64,000 nt of DNA, taken from the NCBI GenBank assembly GCA_030267565.1, contig BRXU01000015.1:248001-312000 (forward strand). The letters are read 5' to 3'. The notes under the pieces were generated by a model. The model was not told the origin of the DNA and ran no database searches. It worked only from the letters and a program-made list of their open reading frames with translations. Shown one piece after another: positions 47,868-60,003 of this stretch (position 1 is its first letter; every line of letters starts with the position of its first letter). The position numbers and the translations under genes are program-made. This stretch comes from Pleodorina starrii. Taxonomy: Eukaryota; Chlorophyta; Chlorophyceae; Chlamydomonadales; Volvocaceae.

Positions 47868-49249
47868 CCGCCTCCCTCTTGGGGGTGGGAGGATGGGGGC
47901 AGAGGCGCCGTCGCCCCTTCGCCTTGCCCTGGCATTGCCCCTTCCCTCCGCCCGCGGCGCAGACCCGCCCCTTCCCTCCCTCCCTCTCTGTAAATGTCTG
48001 GAGCGGTCCAAGTGATGTAGGCACCCAGGGGACCACTGACTGGCCTGACCCGGTCAGGGATGCAGCAGGCAGGCAGGCAGGCGGACGGGGAGGGGGACCG
48101 GGTCCTCGGCGGGAAGGCACGAACACGAGAACTGGGCGGGGGAGGGCAGCGTGCGCAAGATTGTGGGGTTCCGGATGTACAGGATGTCTGTGTTTTGGGG
48201 GGGGAGAGGCGTCAGCCTCCGTTGCCCATCCACGAGGCCAGGCCGCGCACCAGCGGGGAGGCCGCCGTCAGGGGGTTAGAGCATCAAGCAGTGAACCGTC
48301 TGGTGTGCCCCCCCGCTGCGGAGTGCGGACCGGACGTCTTCCATCTTGTGTCAGCTGGCGGGCGTGTGAGTGGGGTAGTCGTTCCTGAGCGGCCCAGCAG
48401 GGGGCAGTATCGTTCGTATGGCGTTGGTCGGGTTGGTACACAGTCGGTACATGCCGCCGGGAGGGGAGGGGGGGTGTCCCAAGGAGAGTCGGATCCGGTC
48501 GGGTGGGGCTGCCGGCACCACGCTCACCAATACCACCCGCACACAGGGGAAGAGGGCCCGACAGCGCGCCGTTGGGGGGGGGGGGCGGGGCTACTGCTGC
48601 TGCTGGCGAGCAAGGTGGTCACAACGGCGAGCAAGGTCGTCACATTGCTCGCTACGTAACACCGCCGGGTCGGCGTTTTCGTGACAGGTCCATCGAGCTG
48701 CCCGTGGGCTACTGCCGGGTCCTCAGCTCAGCGGCACACGGCCGCCTCATTTGTCCTCCAAAGACCAACCGTCACCCCCTCCGCGAAGTTTCACCCCGAA
48801 GGCAAGACCAACCAGGCCCCTGCCCCGCCACGACCTCCACCCGCCGGCGCCAGCGCCGCGCTGCGCAGCCGCGGCTTCACTCAGCCGCGGCGCGTGCGAA
48901 GGCAAAAGCACTCTTTGCAGCACAGCCTGCCGGCCTTCATCCGGCCGGGTGCCCAAAACAGCCGTGGCAGGCGCGGCAGCCGGGGCGGTGTGCCGCACCA
49001 AGCTGCACGGCGCACCGCGGCACGCAGCCGCCACCATCCCCGCCTCCCTCCTTCCCCACATGCCGTCACATGTCCCACAGGCACATGCACGGCCCCCAGA
49101 ACCGCTCCCCCATCCCCCGCTTGGTTCCATCGTCCCTCCAGCTACGCATTCTCGCACACGCGTCCCACAGGAAAGGCCGCGTCCCCCTCCGTGCTGCGTC
49201 AGCGTCTGCTGCTACGTTAGCTGCTGCTGGTGTATGTTCGTTGGTTTGT
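47868..49249. other. Convergent intergenic region with two 3' UTRs
   Basis: Lies between the stop codons of nicastrin (plus) and enoyl-ACP reductase (minus). The nicastrin poly(A) signal TGTAA is at 47989-47993. No clear minus-strand TGTAA was found for the reductase. Overlapping open frames at 48500-49500 on both strands show no recognisable domain. Confidence 0.5.
47989..47993 (+). promoter_or_regulatory. TGTAA poly(A) signal of nicastrin
   Basis: TGTAA 122 bp after the nicastrin stop codon, in C/T-rich sequence. It fits the typical algal poly(A) signal. Confidence 0.6.
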
Positions 49250-52200
49250 CTACTCGGGGCGCTCCAGGGTCTTGGAGTCGGGGGCAATGCCCATGACGTT
49301 GAGGCCGTTGTCCACGAACATGGTGTGGCCGGTGACTGCGGACGCCAGCGGGGACACCAGGAAGGCGGCCACGTTGCCCACCTCGATGGCGGCCAGCTCC
49401 TTCTGGACCGGAGAGTTCTCGTACGAGTACCTGCAGAGTGCAGATCACACCCAGAAGGGAGGGAGGAGTCTGGGTTGTGACTTGCGGGGGTTGCCGATGA
49501 TGGTGTGGGTAGGGTTTGGCGGTTGGCGGGAATGAGGTCGACAGCACAAGATGCGCGGTACGACGGTGGGTTCCGTACTTTGTACGACGGCCGTACTCAC
49601 CGGATCATGTCGTCAATGAAGCCGATGGCGCGGGCGGCGCGGGAGCCCAGCGGGCCGGCGGAGATGGTGTTGACGCGGACCTTGTACTTGCGGCCCGCCT
49701 CGTAGGCGAGCACGCGGGTATCGGACTCCAGCGCCTGTTGTCGGGGAGGATGGCAGGGGGAAGGGGAGCGGCAGAAGGGAAGGGGTAAACGCGTCGAAGG
49801 TTGCAGTAAGGGCGGAGGGGCAATTAAAACGGCCGGCGGAGGGGCGGGGGTGCCACGGCGGAAGGAGGGCTGGGCAGCTGCTGCTGCACTTTGCTGGTCC
49901 ACACACACCAACAAGCTCCAACGAAGAATGTGCGCGATGCATCACACAATAGCTTCGATCTCCACCACTTGTACGGCTGCCGTACAGGCACAACCCACTG
50001 GAAGCAAGCCCAATCCTAACCCGACCCCACTCACCGCCTTGGCTGACGACATGCCGCCGCCGTATCCAGGGATGATGCGGTTGGATGCGTTGTAGGTGAG
50101 CGAGATGACGGCACCGCCCTCGTTCATGAGGGGGCCGAAGCGCTGAACCATCGAGATGAGCGAGTACGACGAGGCAGACATGGCGGCAAGGTAGCCCTGT
50201 ACGACAATACGACGGAAGGGAAGGGACAGAATCAAGAACGGCGCGGAGCGGCAAGTCGACGGACGGCGTTCTTGCTGGCGACTAGACGTGGTGCCCGCAT
50301 TGGTGTGGTAGCGCAAGCCGATCTCAGCTGCAGGGCGACGAGGTTGGGGGCTTTGGGGCAGCGGCCCGCCTCCCCGCTCATTCCCGCCGCTTCCCCGCCC
50401 CGTTGCACACTCCACATCGCACCCCACGTCGCCCCCCTCAGCCCCAGCCCCGGGAGACCGGCCGACACTCATTGGAACACACACACACACGCCCCCCTCT
50501 CCGCCCCGCCCCACCGCCCCCCCACCTTGCGGGAGGTCTCCAGCAGGGGCTTGACCACCTCGGGGCCGTTGGCAAGCGAATGGACCTGCGCGCGGGGACA
50601 AGGCCAAGGGAGATGGGGCCGCGATCAGCAACCGGAACGGGGAGAGTGGGACAGGGCGCCGGAAGCAGCGACGGAACGCGGAGAGGAAAGGGTAGGAGGG
50701 TCCCAAACCTGCGATCTCCCGTCAGGAATGGAGGGGTGCTGAGAACAACCCGTAACGGGGCACGGAGAGGGGAATGGAAGGGACGGCGCGCCGGTCTGTG
50801 TCGGCGTTTGTTGCCCCCCTGCCCTCCAGAATCCAGACCGCTCGCTGGCTCAGGCACGCAGCGCAGCTGTGCCTGCCCCCAACCCGAAGGGATCGCGCGA
50901 GCCACGCCATGTGTGCATCGTGGGAAAACGGGGCTCGGGCCGCCGCCCCAAAAACCGGCTTCCAGAACACCCCGTGCGCGACGCCCCAGCATGTGCGTAG
51001 AGCGGCCCAATCTGCAGCGCGGAGAGCGACCCCAGCCCGAACAGCGGGCGTTGGGGTGCGGCCCGGTGTGGGACCGAAGCTCCGAACCTGCCTCTCCATC
51101 GCCCAGACCGCTTCGAGGGCAGCTCTTCGTCTACTAATCTGAAGAAACGGAAACCGACTCCACAAACCTGTTATCAGATACGTCCAGCGGGTGTTGACAG
51201 CCGGTGCTCTCAACCCGCTGCCTGGGCCCCCCTAGTTTGAATAAGAAGTCGAACAATGCTCACCAGGATGTCAATGCTGCCGGAGTCCGCCTTGACGCTC
51301 TCGGCCACCTCCGCCACCGTCCAGTTCTTGTTGCCCGCGTAGCGCTTGTTGGTGGCAACCTGCGGGGGACCGGGGAGGCAGGGCGGCGGCCGGAGGGCGG
51401 CGGGCGATGACGACCCAACACCTCGCCCGCAGGCAGTGCCGTGCTCACGAACACACACATACATACATACACACACACGCGCGAGCGAGCTGTCCGCCTC
51501 CCCTGGACGACGCTGCAGCGTAGTGCAGCATTCCGCACACGCATCAGACCAAAGAGGCCTCCGTCGCAGAGCTTTGAGCTGAGCTGAGCAAGGGACGGTG
51601 CAGGGCTGCAAGGGCCGCTGCCCTGTCGGCCCGACTGTGCTCTTCCCAACGGCCCTGGGTTTGCCGGCCGCGCGGGGGAACACGAGTAGCTGCACATGCG
51701 CCGCCTAACGCTGGCACCGATTGATGGCCCACCGGGCCACCGCAGACAGGCAGGCCCCCACCCCCATCTCTCCATCCAAGGCCGCCTGAAGCCGGATCGC
51801 CCGGAGCGCCGCGACCCACGCCGGTGCCACACTGCCTGCCCATCCCCCCGGCTGCGACGCTGCGGCTTCGCACTTGCGGGCCGCTGTCGGGTCGGCGCTG
51901 TTGCGTGAGACAGTGCACCGGCTAGTCCGAGCGACGGGATGTGTACCGGGTGGAGTGCAAAGTGCGGTCACAGACTGTTCGTGTGTGCGTACTGGGGGGG
52001 GGAGGGGAGAGGGAGTACCGAGGACTTGTCCTTTCGGCCCCAGCCCGCCTGGCGATCACACATTGACGACCCGCACATCCGGGCAGCACCAGGGAGCTGC
52101 CGAGCGTGCGTACGCAGATGTGCATGTGAGCATGTATGTGGCCGAGGAGGGAGGGAGCATGTGAGCATGTGTGTGGCCGAGGAGGGAGGGAGCATGTGAG

Positions 52201-53996
52201 CATGTGTGTGTCTTTGTGCACATGTGACCATGTGTGACCATGTGTGGCTCCTCACCTCCTCGGGCACATCCGCCATGGTGTCGAACACCGCATCCATGGG
52301 GTAGATGTGGCTGAAGGTCATGAGGGAGCCGTCAGACAGCTTGCGGCTCTCATCGAACTTGCCCCTCTCCAGGCTACTCTTGAAGATGTTGAGGGCAGGA
52401 ACCTGGCAGCAGCAGCAGCAGCAGGCGGGCGGGCGGGCGCAGGAAGGCGGGGTCATAACGGCTGGGTCGTGGTAGCGGAGGCAGTGGGGGTGTGAACAGG
52501 AGCAGGAGCAGGAGAGAGGGAGGAGAGGGAGAGGCGCTGGTGCTGCCCGGCCACGGGGCTGTTGTGGGGCGGCTCAGCGGTGGGCAGCACAGCTGTTTGG
52601 GATGGAAGCCGGGCGACGAGGAGCCGCTGCAAGCAGCGGCAACACAGCTGCAAGACGACACACCAGCCCACTCGTCTGGCGACCACCCTGAAGCGCGGGA
52701 TCCCATTCCACCAGACAGCTGTCTCGCCCCGCCCTTATTACACATTCCAGCTGTTTGGAACCTCCCCGAGGGAGAGGGAGGCGGGGGGCTGCACGGGAGC
52801 CAACGACAGGTGGGCTGTCGAGCGCCCAACCGCTCCGTGCTCAGCCCCCGATCCGGTCAGTGCAGCCTAGGGGGATGTGGCTTGCGCACTGCCCAACCAA
52901 TACAAGAGCCCGAGGCCCGGGCACTGCTCGCCACGGCGTCGCTCCCAAGCTGAACCCGCTCGGTGCCCACTCATCGACAAAAAGGCGTCAGGTGCTTTGA
53001 ACGACTGAACCCCGTCTCCGCCCCGTTGGTGTGAATTGTGCAATCAGTCACGGGCGGGGGAGGATTTGGCCGGTCCCCATACGTTTCGCAGCCCCGCGGG
53101 CCGACGCTCCGGAGACACGCGCTTCCCGAAACACCCCAACACCTGCCACCATCGAGATAAGCTCATGGCTCCTCTACACCCCCCGTACGCAGACATGCAC
53201 GCACACGACATGCGCCCTTCCCCTGCAGTTTTATGTCGGAGGCCAGGAGTATCTCTCCGCGTCAGAGTCTCACAGGTGTTGGCGGTGCAGGACGCTGTGA
53301 TCAGCCTCCCCCGAGGCTGGGCTACCGCTAACCCCACCCATTTCCAAGACCCAGAGGCCCCGACCCCAGGCACCACAGTGATGGTGGGACCAGCATGTTC
53401 AATTTCAACCGCCGCATCGCCACAAAAGGTCTGTCCCCAGCTTCCCAGACGCCGAGCGCTTACCCAAACTCCCAAGGAGATCTCCGCACCGGCCTCCGCC
53501 AGAGCCTTCGCAATAGCCCATCCGAAACCCTGTATACAGCAGATGTCAGTGCTGATTAGAACATGGATGTCAGGGCCGCCTGGCAACATTGTGGCTGGTC
53601 GCGCGAGGACTGGTGCAAGTAAATGCGCACCTGGTCGTCGGCAACGCCCGCGATGAACGCCTTCTTGCCTGCGTAGCGATTGAATTATCCTGATAAGTGA
53701 CGATTTGGTATTGTAAAATGGTAACGCATGCAAATTGCTCACGTACCCCGCAAGTCGACCTTGAGGCCCGAGCCGTTCAGGGCCGCGACCTTAACGCTCA
53801 GCGCGCGGCCAGCAGCAGCCTTCCGGATGGCAGTCCTCGCGAAAGCAGAAGACTGCACTGCCGAGGAGGATGGCATCGGCATGCGCATCGAGGCGACCGG
53901 GCGAGCACTGACTCGCGCAGCCGGCAGCGCGGCCATGAAGGCCTCGCTGCGGGCAGCGGCAGCGCGCTGGATGCGGGTAGCGCTCTTGAGGGCCAT
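49250..53996 (-). CDS. ENR1: Enoyl-[acyl-carrier-protein] reductase (NADH), plastid
   Basis: Last reductive step of each type II fatty-acid elongation cycle, in the plastid stroma. Nine exons, all phases consistent (high to low): 53996-53747, 53668-53631, 53529-53464, 52402-52256, 51359-51264, 50585-50526, 50196-50035, 49734-49601, 49430-49250; 377 aa (plant MOD1 is about 390). Exon 1 is an Ala/Arg/Ser-rich transit peptide ([20 protein letters not shown]). The NADH-binding segment [18 protein letters not shown] is split over exons 2 and 3. The catalytic residues are Tyr254 (SLTYNAS), Tyr264 and Lys272 ([11 protein letters not shown]), with the plant-type spacing of seven residues between the second Tyr and Lys. 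Motifs [36 protein letters not shown] and [11 protein letters not shown] are near-identical to plant enzymes. The large introns contain only low-complexity sequence. A LINE remnant lies about 500 bp upstream of the start codon. Confidence 0.96.
52141..52210. repeat. 35-bp tandem duplication in an ENR intron
   Basis: Two nearly identical 35-bp units starting GCCGAGGAGGGAGGGAGCAT, preceded by a partial copy, just downstream (transcript sense) of ENR exon 52402-52256. Looks like recent slippage or duplication. Confidence 0.85.
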
Positions 53997-54499
53997 GGTT
54001 AGTTCTCGACAATGTGGAATGAAGCGAGCACGGTGAGTCGCTATAATTCATCTCGGTACGGCAAAACGCCTACATTGCCGCAAAAAGTGCACACGTGTAA
54101 TGGGGAAGTGCAAACGCACAGTAAATTGCGGCAGTAACCTAACGAAATGCTGCGATTGATCCAGATACTTCTTTCAAAACGGACGGCGTCTCCTGGCGGT
54201 TCGGGAAATTATTACACCTTGCTCATGAGTCTTACCAGCCAGACTATGCAATAATAAATCAACATAGGATTGTTGAGAAAGCAGTCTGACGGCAATAAAG
54301 GTTGATGATGATGTTACAAGCTTCAGCGAGCTCGTACGGTCCAGACGAACCCAGAGGCTCATGAACCGCCTAACTTAGCCAAAGGAAAATAATAAATGTA
54401 AAAGTTATGGTTATACCAAAGAAAGTTCAAAGGAAACAGTATCACGCATCAAGGCCGAGCAACAAACAAATACCGTCAGCAGTACCGGCGACAGCGCTG
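53997..54499. promoter_or_regulatory. ENR upstream region / LINE 3' flank
   Basis: About 500 bp between the enoyl-ACP reductase start codon and the last coding codons of the LINE remnant (also minus strand). It should contain the reductase 5' UTR and promoter, and the 3' end of the retroelement. The boundary between the two is not visible to me. The sequence is AT-richer than the genes. Confidence 0.4.
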
Positions 54500-57400
54500 C
54501 TAAGCTGCTAAGCACTCACGCCGCAAGCAGAGCATTTCCGAAATGACCTTTGCGAGTCCACACTGGTCTTCGACACACATAATGTCGTTGACGGACGCAT
54601 TGACGGGTATCCCCAAGTCCCGAAGCTTCTGCCGGGCAGGCTCAAGCGCTACGCATTCCAACAGAAAATGCTTCTCGTCCTCGATGGCTCCAGGAACACG
54701 ACACGCCCCACAAACACGTTGATCCCTCGACCTGTTGCTCTCACTATTTATAGCCAACTCAGAAACACACAGACGACAAGGGGTTGGTGTCGGCTTCCTT
54801 GAAGCCGGAAAAAGGGCGGGGCCCCGTTCAATCCGTACGGGTGGAGTTGAAGGGCTAGGGCGGCGAGGGCGTGAAGTGTGAGAGTGTCAACATTCCTGCT
54901 GATAGACAGCCAGAGCTTTCAGCAATCCGCCCCTTGTTTAGCATCGCGCGCCGTCTCGGCACTGTGCAACTCTTCCGGCCAGCGCATTGGCTGAAGTTAC
55001 TTGACAGTAGACATGCAGTGTATCATTCACACATCACGCAGGCTGACTTGCCAATAGAAGGACAGCGGAACTGTTTGAGAGGGTCGCGATGATGACGTGC
55101 AGTTGCCGACGAGAGTGCACAGTCTTCGCTACCGAGGTATTCGTCGTAGAGGAGGCTTGAAAACATTAGGACAGGGAATGTAGAAGTCCCCTAGGTTGCC
55201 GACTGGACTTGTTGGGCGGCCCGCAGATGAATCGTGCGTGCATCGGCGGCTTGGCGTCCAACAACCAGCATTTTGCCCCTCATGGTTTGCACCTTGCAAC
55301 CTTTGTAATAGCAATATGCGTCAAGACGATCGGACCGGCAAGCAGAGCTGCTGTGGTGTGGTCGCGGGAAGAATGTTCGCAATGCAAACATAGTTGGTTG
55401 CTTGCCGAAACGAAGATTCATTTCACGCCGTCATGTCAGAATCCCACCTTAAGGAACGATGAATCTTCTGGAATTAATTATAGGCCGAGAGGTGTTGGTT
55501 TGACCTCGGCCTCGGTCCATGGAGACTGCCAAACTGGTTTTTACTCATACGAGGTTGGGTTCCAATAATAAATTTACCGTGCAATAAAGAATGTAATCTT
55601 TTACTTATGCAGACTTTCCGTTGGCCGAAAGTCCACACTTGTCCAATTACTTCCCAGAACCCACACATACACGGACATGGGCAATCCTACAGGGCGGGGC
55701 CCCCCTGGGCGCTTCGCGCTGGGGCCCCGCCCAAAAACGGAGAAGGGCCCGATGCTGTGTGGGGGGTATGTACCCCTCGTACTGTTTGGGGGGCCCCATC
55801 CAACGCGCGTAACGGCACATCTTAACTCCGGGCTTTCTGCCGTCTGAGATAAAATCTCTCGGATCTGCTTCCAGCCTGGCGCTAACCCAGTCATCGTTCA
55901 CAAGGCCCTTTAGGGTGTCCATCAAAGCCTCAACATCGAGTTTGCAGGCCGCGTATCGCCGTACACGCACATCAATGGGACCTGCAACCGCCTCCTCGTC
56001 CCAAACTTGTCCTAAATGATTGAGGACTCGAATCACCTTAGAGCCCCAGCCGTCACTCTGCAAATTCGTTTCCAGCGCAATACGAATTTCCTGTCGGAAA
56101 GAGCTATGGTAAATGCTGCTAGTATCTTCCACCAGGCTATTCCAAAAGCGAAAGACGGACTCCGCCCAAAAAACGTGTATAGGTAATTGCCCCAGCTCCC
56201 TAAACAACAGCTGCAGAGGGGGTACAGATGCGCCCACCACCTGCTTCATAAACCAAATTTGGAGCTTAACCATTCGGTCCCGCACCGCAATATCGAAGAA
56301 ACACGAGCGCTGGGAGTCATTGACTGGATAACACTTTTCTAGTACCGACAGGACCAGATCCGCGCCCCACACCTGCGACCCGTACGACAAAATGGAGCGC
56401 ACTTGCGCATTGAAGCATCTCATGCCTACGTGCGGTAGAAGGAGCCCCTGCCGGCGTAGCTTGCTGCGCAGGGCAAACAAGGCCCTTTGTCCCGCGGAAA
56501 ACAGTTCGTCCGTGCAAGATGCAAACGCCGTATTTGGCCCGAAATGAAGTCCGAGATACCGTGCGCGCGTTTTCCACGTGACTGGGCGAAACGCGGGTAG
56601 CCCCTCCTCAATGACCCGCATAGTGACCACATCGTGGGCTCCTAAGGCGTAGACCTGCCTTCTAATGTGATTATTAGGATGAAAAAACAAAAGCTCGCAT
56701 TTCTGCGCATTAACCGTGAGACCAAAAGCCTCCGACCACTCTCGGAGCGCTCTGAGCAGGCTCATAAGTCGACGTAGCGACTTGGCAAAGAGGCTGAGGT
56801 CGTCAGCATACAGTGCAAGCGGTACCCGTCGCCCTTCTGAATTGGGGCTATCTTGAGCCGCCATAGCAGCCGGGAGCGCAACGTCTAAAGCATCAACATA
56901 GTCCGCGAAACCCTCAACAAAGAAACCAAAAAGCGTAGGGCTCATAGGGCAGCCCTGCTTCACCCCTTGGGTGGTTGCGAACGCCTCCCCTGTCTCGCCA
57001 TTGACTCTAACCCGCATTTCCACTTTCTCATAGCAGCGTTTCAGAGCCTCTAGCGCGGCCCCTGTGACCCCTCTCTCCTCTAAACGCACCCATAGGAGCT
57101 CCCGATTGACCCGATCAAAAGCCTTTTCAAAGTCAATTTGACAAACAAACAGAGCCTCACCCGGTGCGTTAGGAAGATCCTTGCGGCAGCGGTCCGTAAG
57201 ATGACGCAACAGAAAGAGGTTGTGAATGGTGCCGCGCCGTGGCCGAAAACCGCCTTGGTACGGGCTTCTGGCGCCACAGGCTTCTCCCCATGCCTTCAGT
57301 CGCCGATCCAGCAGAAACGCATACAATTTGGAGAGTGCCCCCCCGACGGCCAGCCCGCGATAATTGCTGGGGGTCATGATATCCCCCTTCTTGTGAATGG

Positions 57401-57740
57401 GCGTGAGTGCGGATACCTCAAACTGCCGTGGGTAGTCCCCAGTGGACCGAATATGCTCCAAAAGGCGCAGCAAATATGGTGCAAGTACCAACTCCTCTTT
57501 ATCCTCAACCTTCCGTGTGGCGTACTTGTAGCATTCTGCCGCAGCTCTTTCGAGCCCCGGAGATTTGCTGTTACCGAGAGTTTTTAGCGCAGCAACAACC
57601 TCAGCCAAGGTGAATGGGGCGTGCAGAGCCGTGGCAGCGGCAACACGCTGATTGCGGGCCAAACAACCATCCCCCGCCCACCCACGCTCCGCAGTCAGTT
57701 GGCAACCGTTCACGAGATAATAAAGGTTACAAGCCCACAG
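54500..57740 (-). mobile_element. Degraded non-LTR (LINE) retrotransposon
   Basis: The minus strand from 57740 to about 55733 encodes a reverse transcriptase with the usual order of motifs: TPIHKKGDIMTPSNYRGLAV, QGGFRPRRGT, QIDFEKAFDRVNRELLW, GVKQGCPMSPTLFGFF and the catalytic YADD (near 56800). The frame is closed upstream by a TAG, so the endonuclease part is missing or frameshifted. It reads on into a 919-bp insertion and stops at 55647. The C-terminal zinc-finger segment (CGAC...HFLLEC), typical of LINE proteins, resumes beyond the insertion at about 54760-54500. Even with the insertion removed the two parts are out of frame by one base, so the copy is dead. It may belong to an L1-like clade, but the clade assignment is a guess. 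No clear 5' or 3' end or target-site duplication was identified. Confidence 0.85.
54814..55732. mobile_element. 919-bp non-autonomous TIR element nested in the LINE
   Basis: Left end GGGCGGGGCCCC (54814-54825) and right end GGGGCCCCGCCC (55721-55732) are perfect 12-bp inverted repeats, flanked on both sides by AAAAA, a likely 5-bp target-site duplication. The insertion splits the LINE between its reverse transcriptase and C-terminal zinc finger. A second copy of GGGCGGGGCCCC at 55692-55703 makes the right end a self-complementary foldback of about 41 bp. The interior has no transposase-like frame, so it would be non-autonomous. I cannot name a superfamily. Confidence 0.65.
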
Positions 57741-58929
57741 CTAGCTGAAGGTACGACACAAGTCTCCCGGGGACCGGTCGGTCGGTCTGGCAAGCGGCCT
57801 GCGGCATTGGCAGCGAGTTTTCACAGCAATGCGCATGAATTGGTCGTCTCGCCGTTCGCTGTCATCAACCATCACCAAATCCTGGCAGAGCTCATCTGGT
57901 CCAGCCGTGCCAAACAAGTCAACCCTCGGGAGTTGGGTTTGGCTTTCTGGTCCTACGTATGTCCTCCGGTCCCATTAGCGCCGATGCAACGCCCACCGTT
58001 GCGTACCCAAGGTTGCCGGTATCGGCTTCTTAGAACAGCATGAAGTATATAACCAAGAAGATTACAGTAGTCAGCAGCGGGGTGCTAGAGGTGCAGCCTG
58101 GTGCTGGGCCCTAACCCACCCGCAATGAGCCCTTTCGCACCCTGGCGTGACGTCACCCTTTGACACTTGCCAAAATCTGCATCAGGACGCGGAACCCCTT
58201 GGCCGCCGTGCCTTTCGGTACACCGTCATCGCTGGCCCAGGTTTGTTCCGGATGCCAGGCCTGCCATATTCAACAGCAAGGCTAGTAACTGGGGCTGTTG
58301 TATGCATGTGCGGGAGGCGTATGAAGCCAAAGATTGGGTACCTGTAAACCATAGTCTCTCGTGGTCATTGGGAAGGCACGGGGGTTGCAAAGCGGCTGCT
58401 AACACTGTCCGGCGCCTTCTGGCCAGGGGAAGGTTGGGCGGACCACCAAGGGCCCGGGGTATCAGCCCGGGCGGAGGCAAATTCACGTCTTTGTTCACAA
58501 AGCTCCATCTCGTCTGGTATAGGTGAGACGCTCGGGGGCTTTTAGGTGGCCGGCCCTGGCCGGCCAACTGAAATTGCCTGCCCCAGTTGTTCGTCCTTCA
58601 TGTCGTACAGTTCCCTCATGCTTCAATGAAATCGCGTTTCCCTTTTGCTTCCATGAAGCAAACGCTAGAGTTTGGCGATTCCCAGGTCATAGTACAGCGA
58701 AGTAACTTTCTCCGGTACTTGTCGCCGTTCTCAGGATTAAGTTCTCAGCGACGACGGGGTTGGCCGTCCTTTGAGAGGCCAGCCCCGGTCTGTACAACTC
58801 ATAGTACTCTTGGCTTTATATTTATTAACATTTGAACGCCGGGGCCAGCGTGTATAGCCGGACGGAAAGCCTCAAGCAGACGCGCTACAATAATTAGTCC
58901 GGCGCATTGGTGCTGACCGATCGGCAATC
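57741..58929. other. Region between LINE remnant and UBC2
   Basis: Contains the UBC2 promoter and 5' UTR at its right end. The left part may hold further decayed LINE sequence: a minus-strand frame near 57760-57930 (DELCQDLVMVDDSERRDDQF) ends at the TAG that closes the reverse-transcriptase frame. No other gene is recognised. Confidence 0.4.
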
Positions 58930-60003
58930 ATGAGTACGCCTGCGCGAAAGCGCTTGATGAGGGACTTCCGCCGGTTGAGTTCGGATCCTCCCCAAGGCGT
59001 GAATGGAAGCCCCAATCCGGACAACATTATGCTCTGGAATTGCGTCATATTTGGACCGGAGGACACCCCTTGGGATGGCGGTGAGGCACAAGGCGTTGGC
59101 TTGGAGGCGACAGCCTCAATTTTGAGCATTGAGCTTTGAGCGGCGTTCCCTGTAGGCACGTTTAAGCTGACGATGGAATTCTCAGAAGAATACCCCAACA
59201 AGGCACCTACGGTCAAGTTCAAGTCCAAGTTGTTCCACCCCAACGTGTATGCGGACGGGAGTATCTGCTTGGACATCCTGCAGAACCAGTGGAGTCCCAT
59301 CTACGATGTGGCAGCTATCCTCACGTCCATCCAGGTGGGTGTCCCTTACGTGTGCGTGCCTCGGGACTGGCAAATACACACGGCAGCACACACGGCACCC
59401 CCGAACACACGGTGACTGACACCTGCTGTGTTGCGGCAATCCTGCACCGTGCAGAGCCTTCTATCGGACCCTAACCCCAACTCGCCAGCGAATGGAGAGG
59501 CGGCGCGGTTGTACAATGAGAACCGGTGGGTAACATGGTACATCGAACTGCGTATGGTGCCTGCCGTACTTGCGGGCCGATACGCCTCTTGGAGCATGGT
59601 CGCCCGGGAAACACATTCGTGTTCCCTTGCGAGGACATTACTCCTCGCACGACGAACCTGCCCTGCCTTCAGTCCCTTCTGCTGTGGGATGTACGTGGTG
59701 GGGTTGCGGAATGTGGGGTGCAACACGTTGCACCCCGTCACGCTGCCTCGCAACATTGCGGTGCGGTCGCTGCGTTGCGAGGGTCGGCGGGCTGCTGCTG
59801 CCACGGCGTGCCTAAATGGTGTCTGCAAACGCCTGAAGGCGTGCTGCCGGCACGCTGTCTTGCAGGCAAGCCCTAACGCCGCGCCTGCATGACCCATTTG
59901 CTTGGTTGATCACCTCAGGCGTGAGTATAATCGGCGAGTACGGGAGGTGGTGGAGGCATCCTGGGTGGAGGACGTGCCCCCGGAGGAAGCCTCAGCGAGC
60001 TGA
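58930..60003 (+). CDS. UBC2: RAD6/UBC2-type ubiquitin-conjugating enzyme E2
   Basis: E2 enzyme that with RAD18- or BRE1-type E3 ligases ubiquitinates PCNA and histone H2B; it acts in nucleus and cytosol. Four exons with consistent phase: 58930-59080, 59156-59334, 59455-59525, 59919-60003; 161 aa (plant UBC1/2/3 are about 150). The start [16 protein letters not shown] is the invariant family N-terminus. The HPN motif (HPNVYADG) and the catalytic cysteine at residue 88 ([14 protein letters not shown]) are intact. The C-terminal helix region ([15 protein letters not shown]) is followed by a short acidic tail ([11 protein letters not shown]), somewhat longer than in land plants and recalling yeast Rad6. 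A TGTAA poly(A) signal lies at 60043-60047. Confidence 0.97.
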
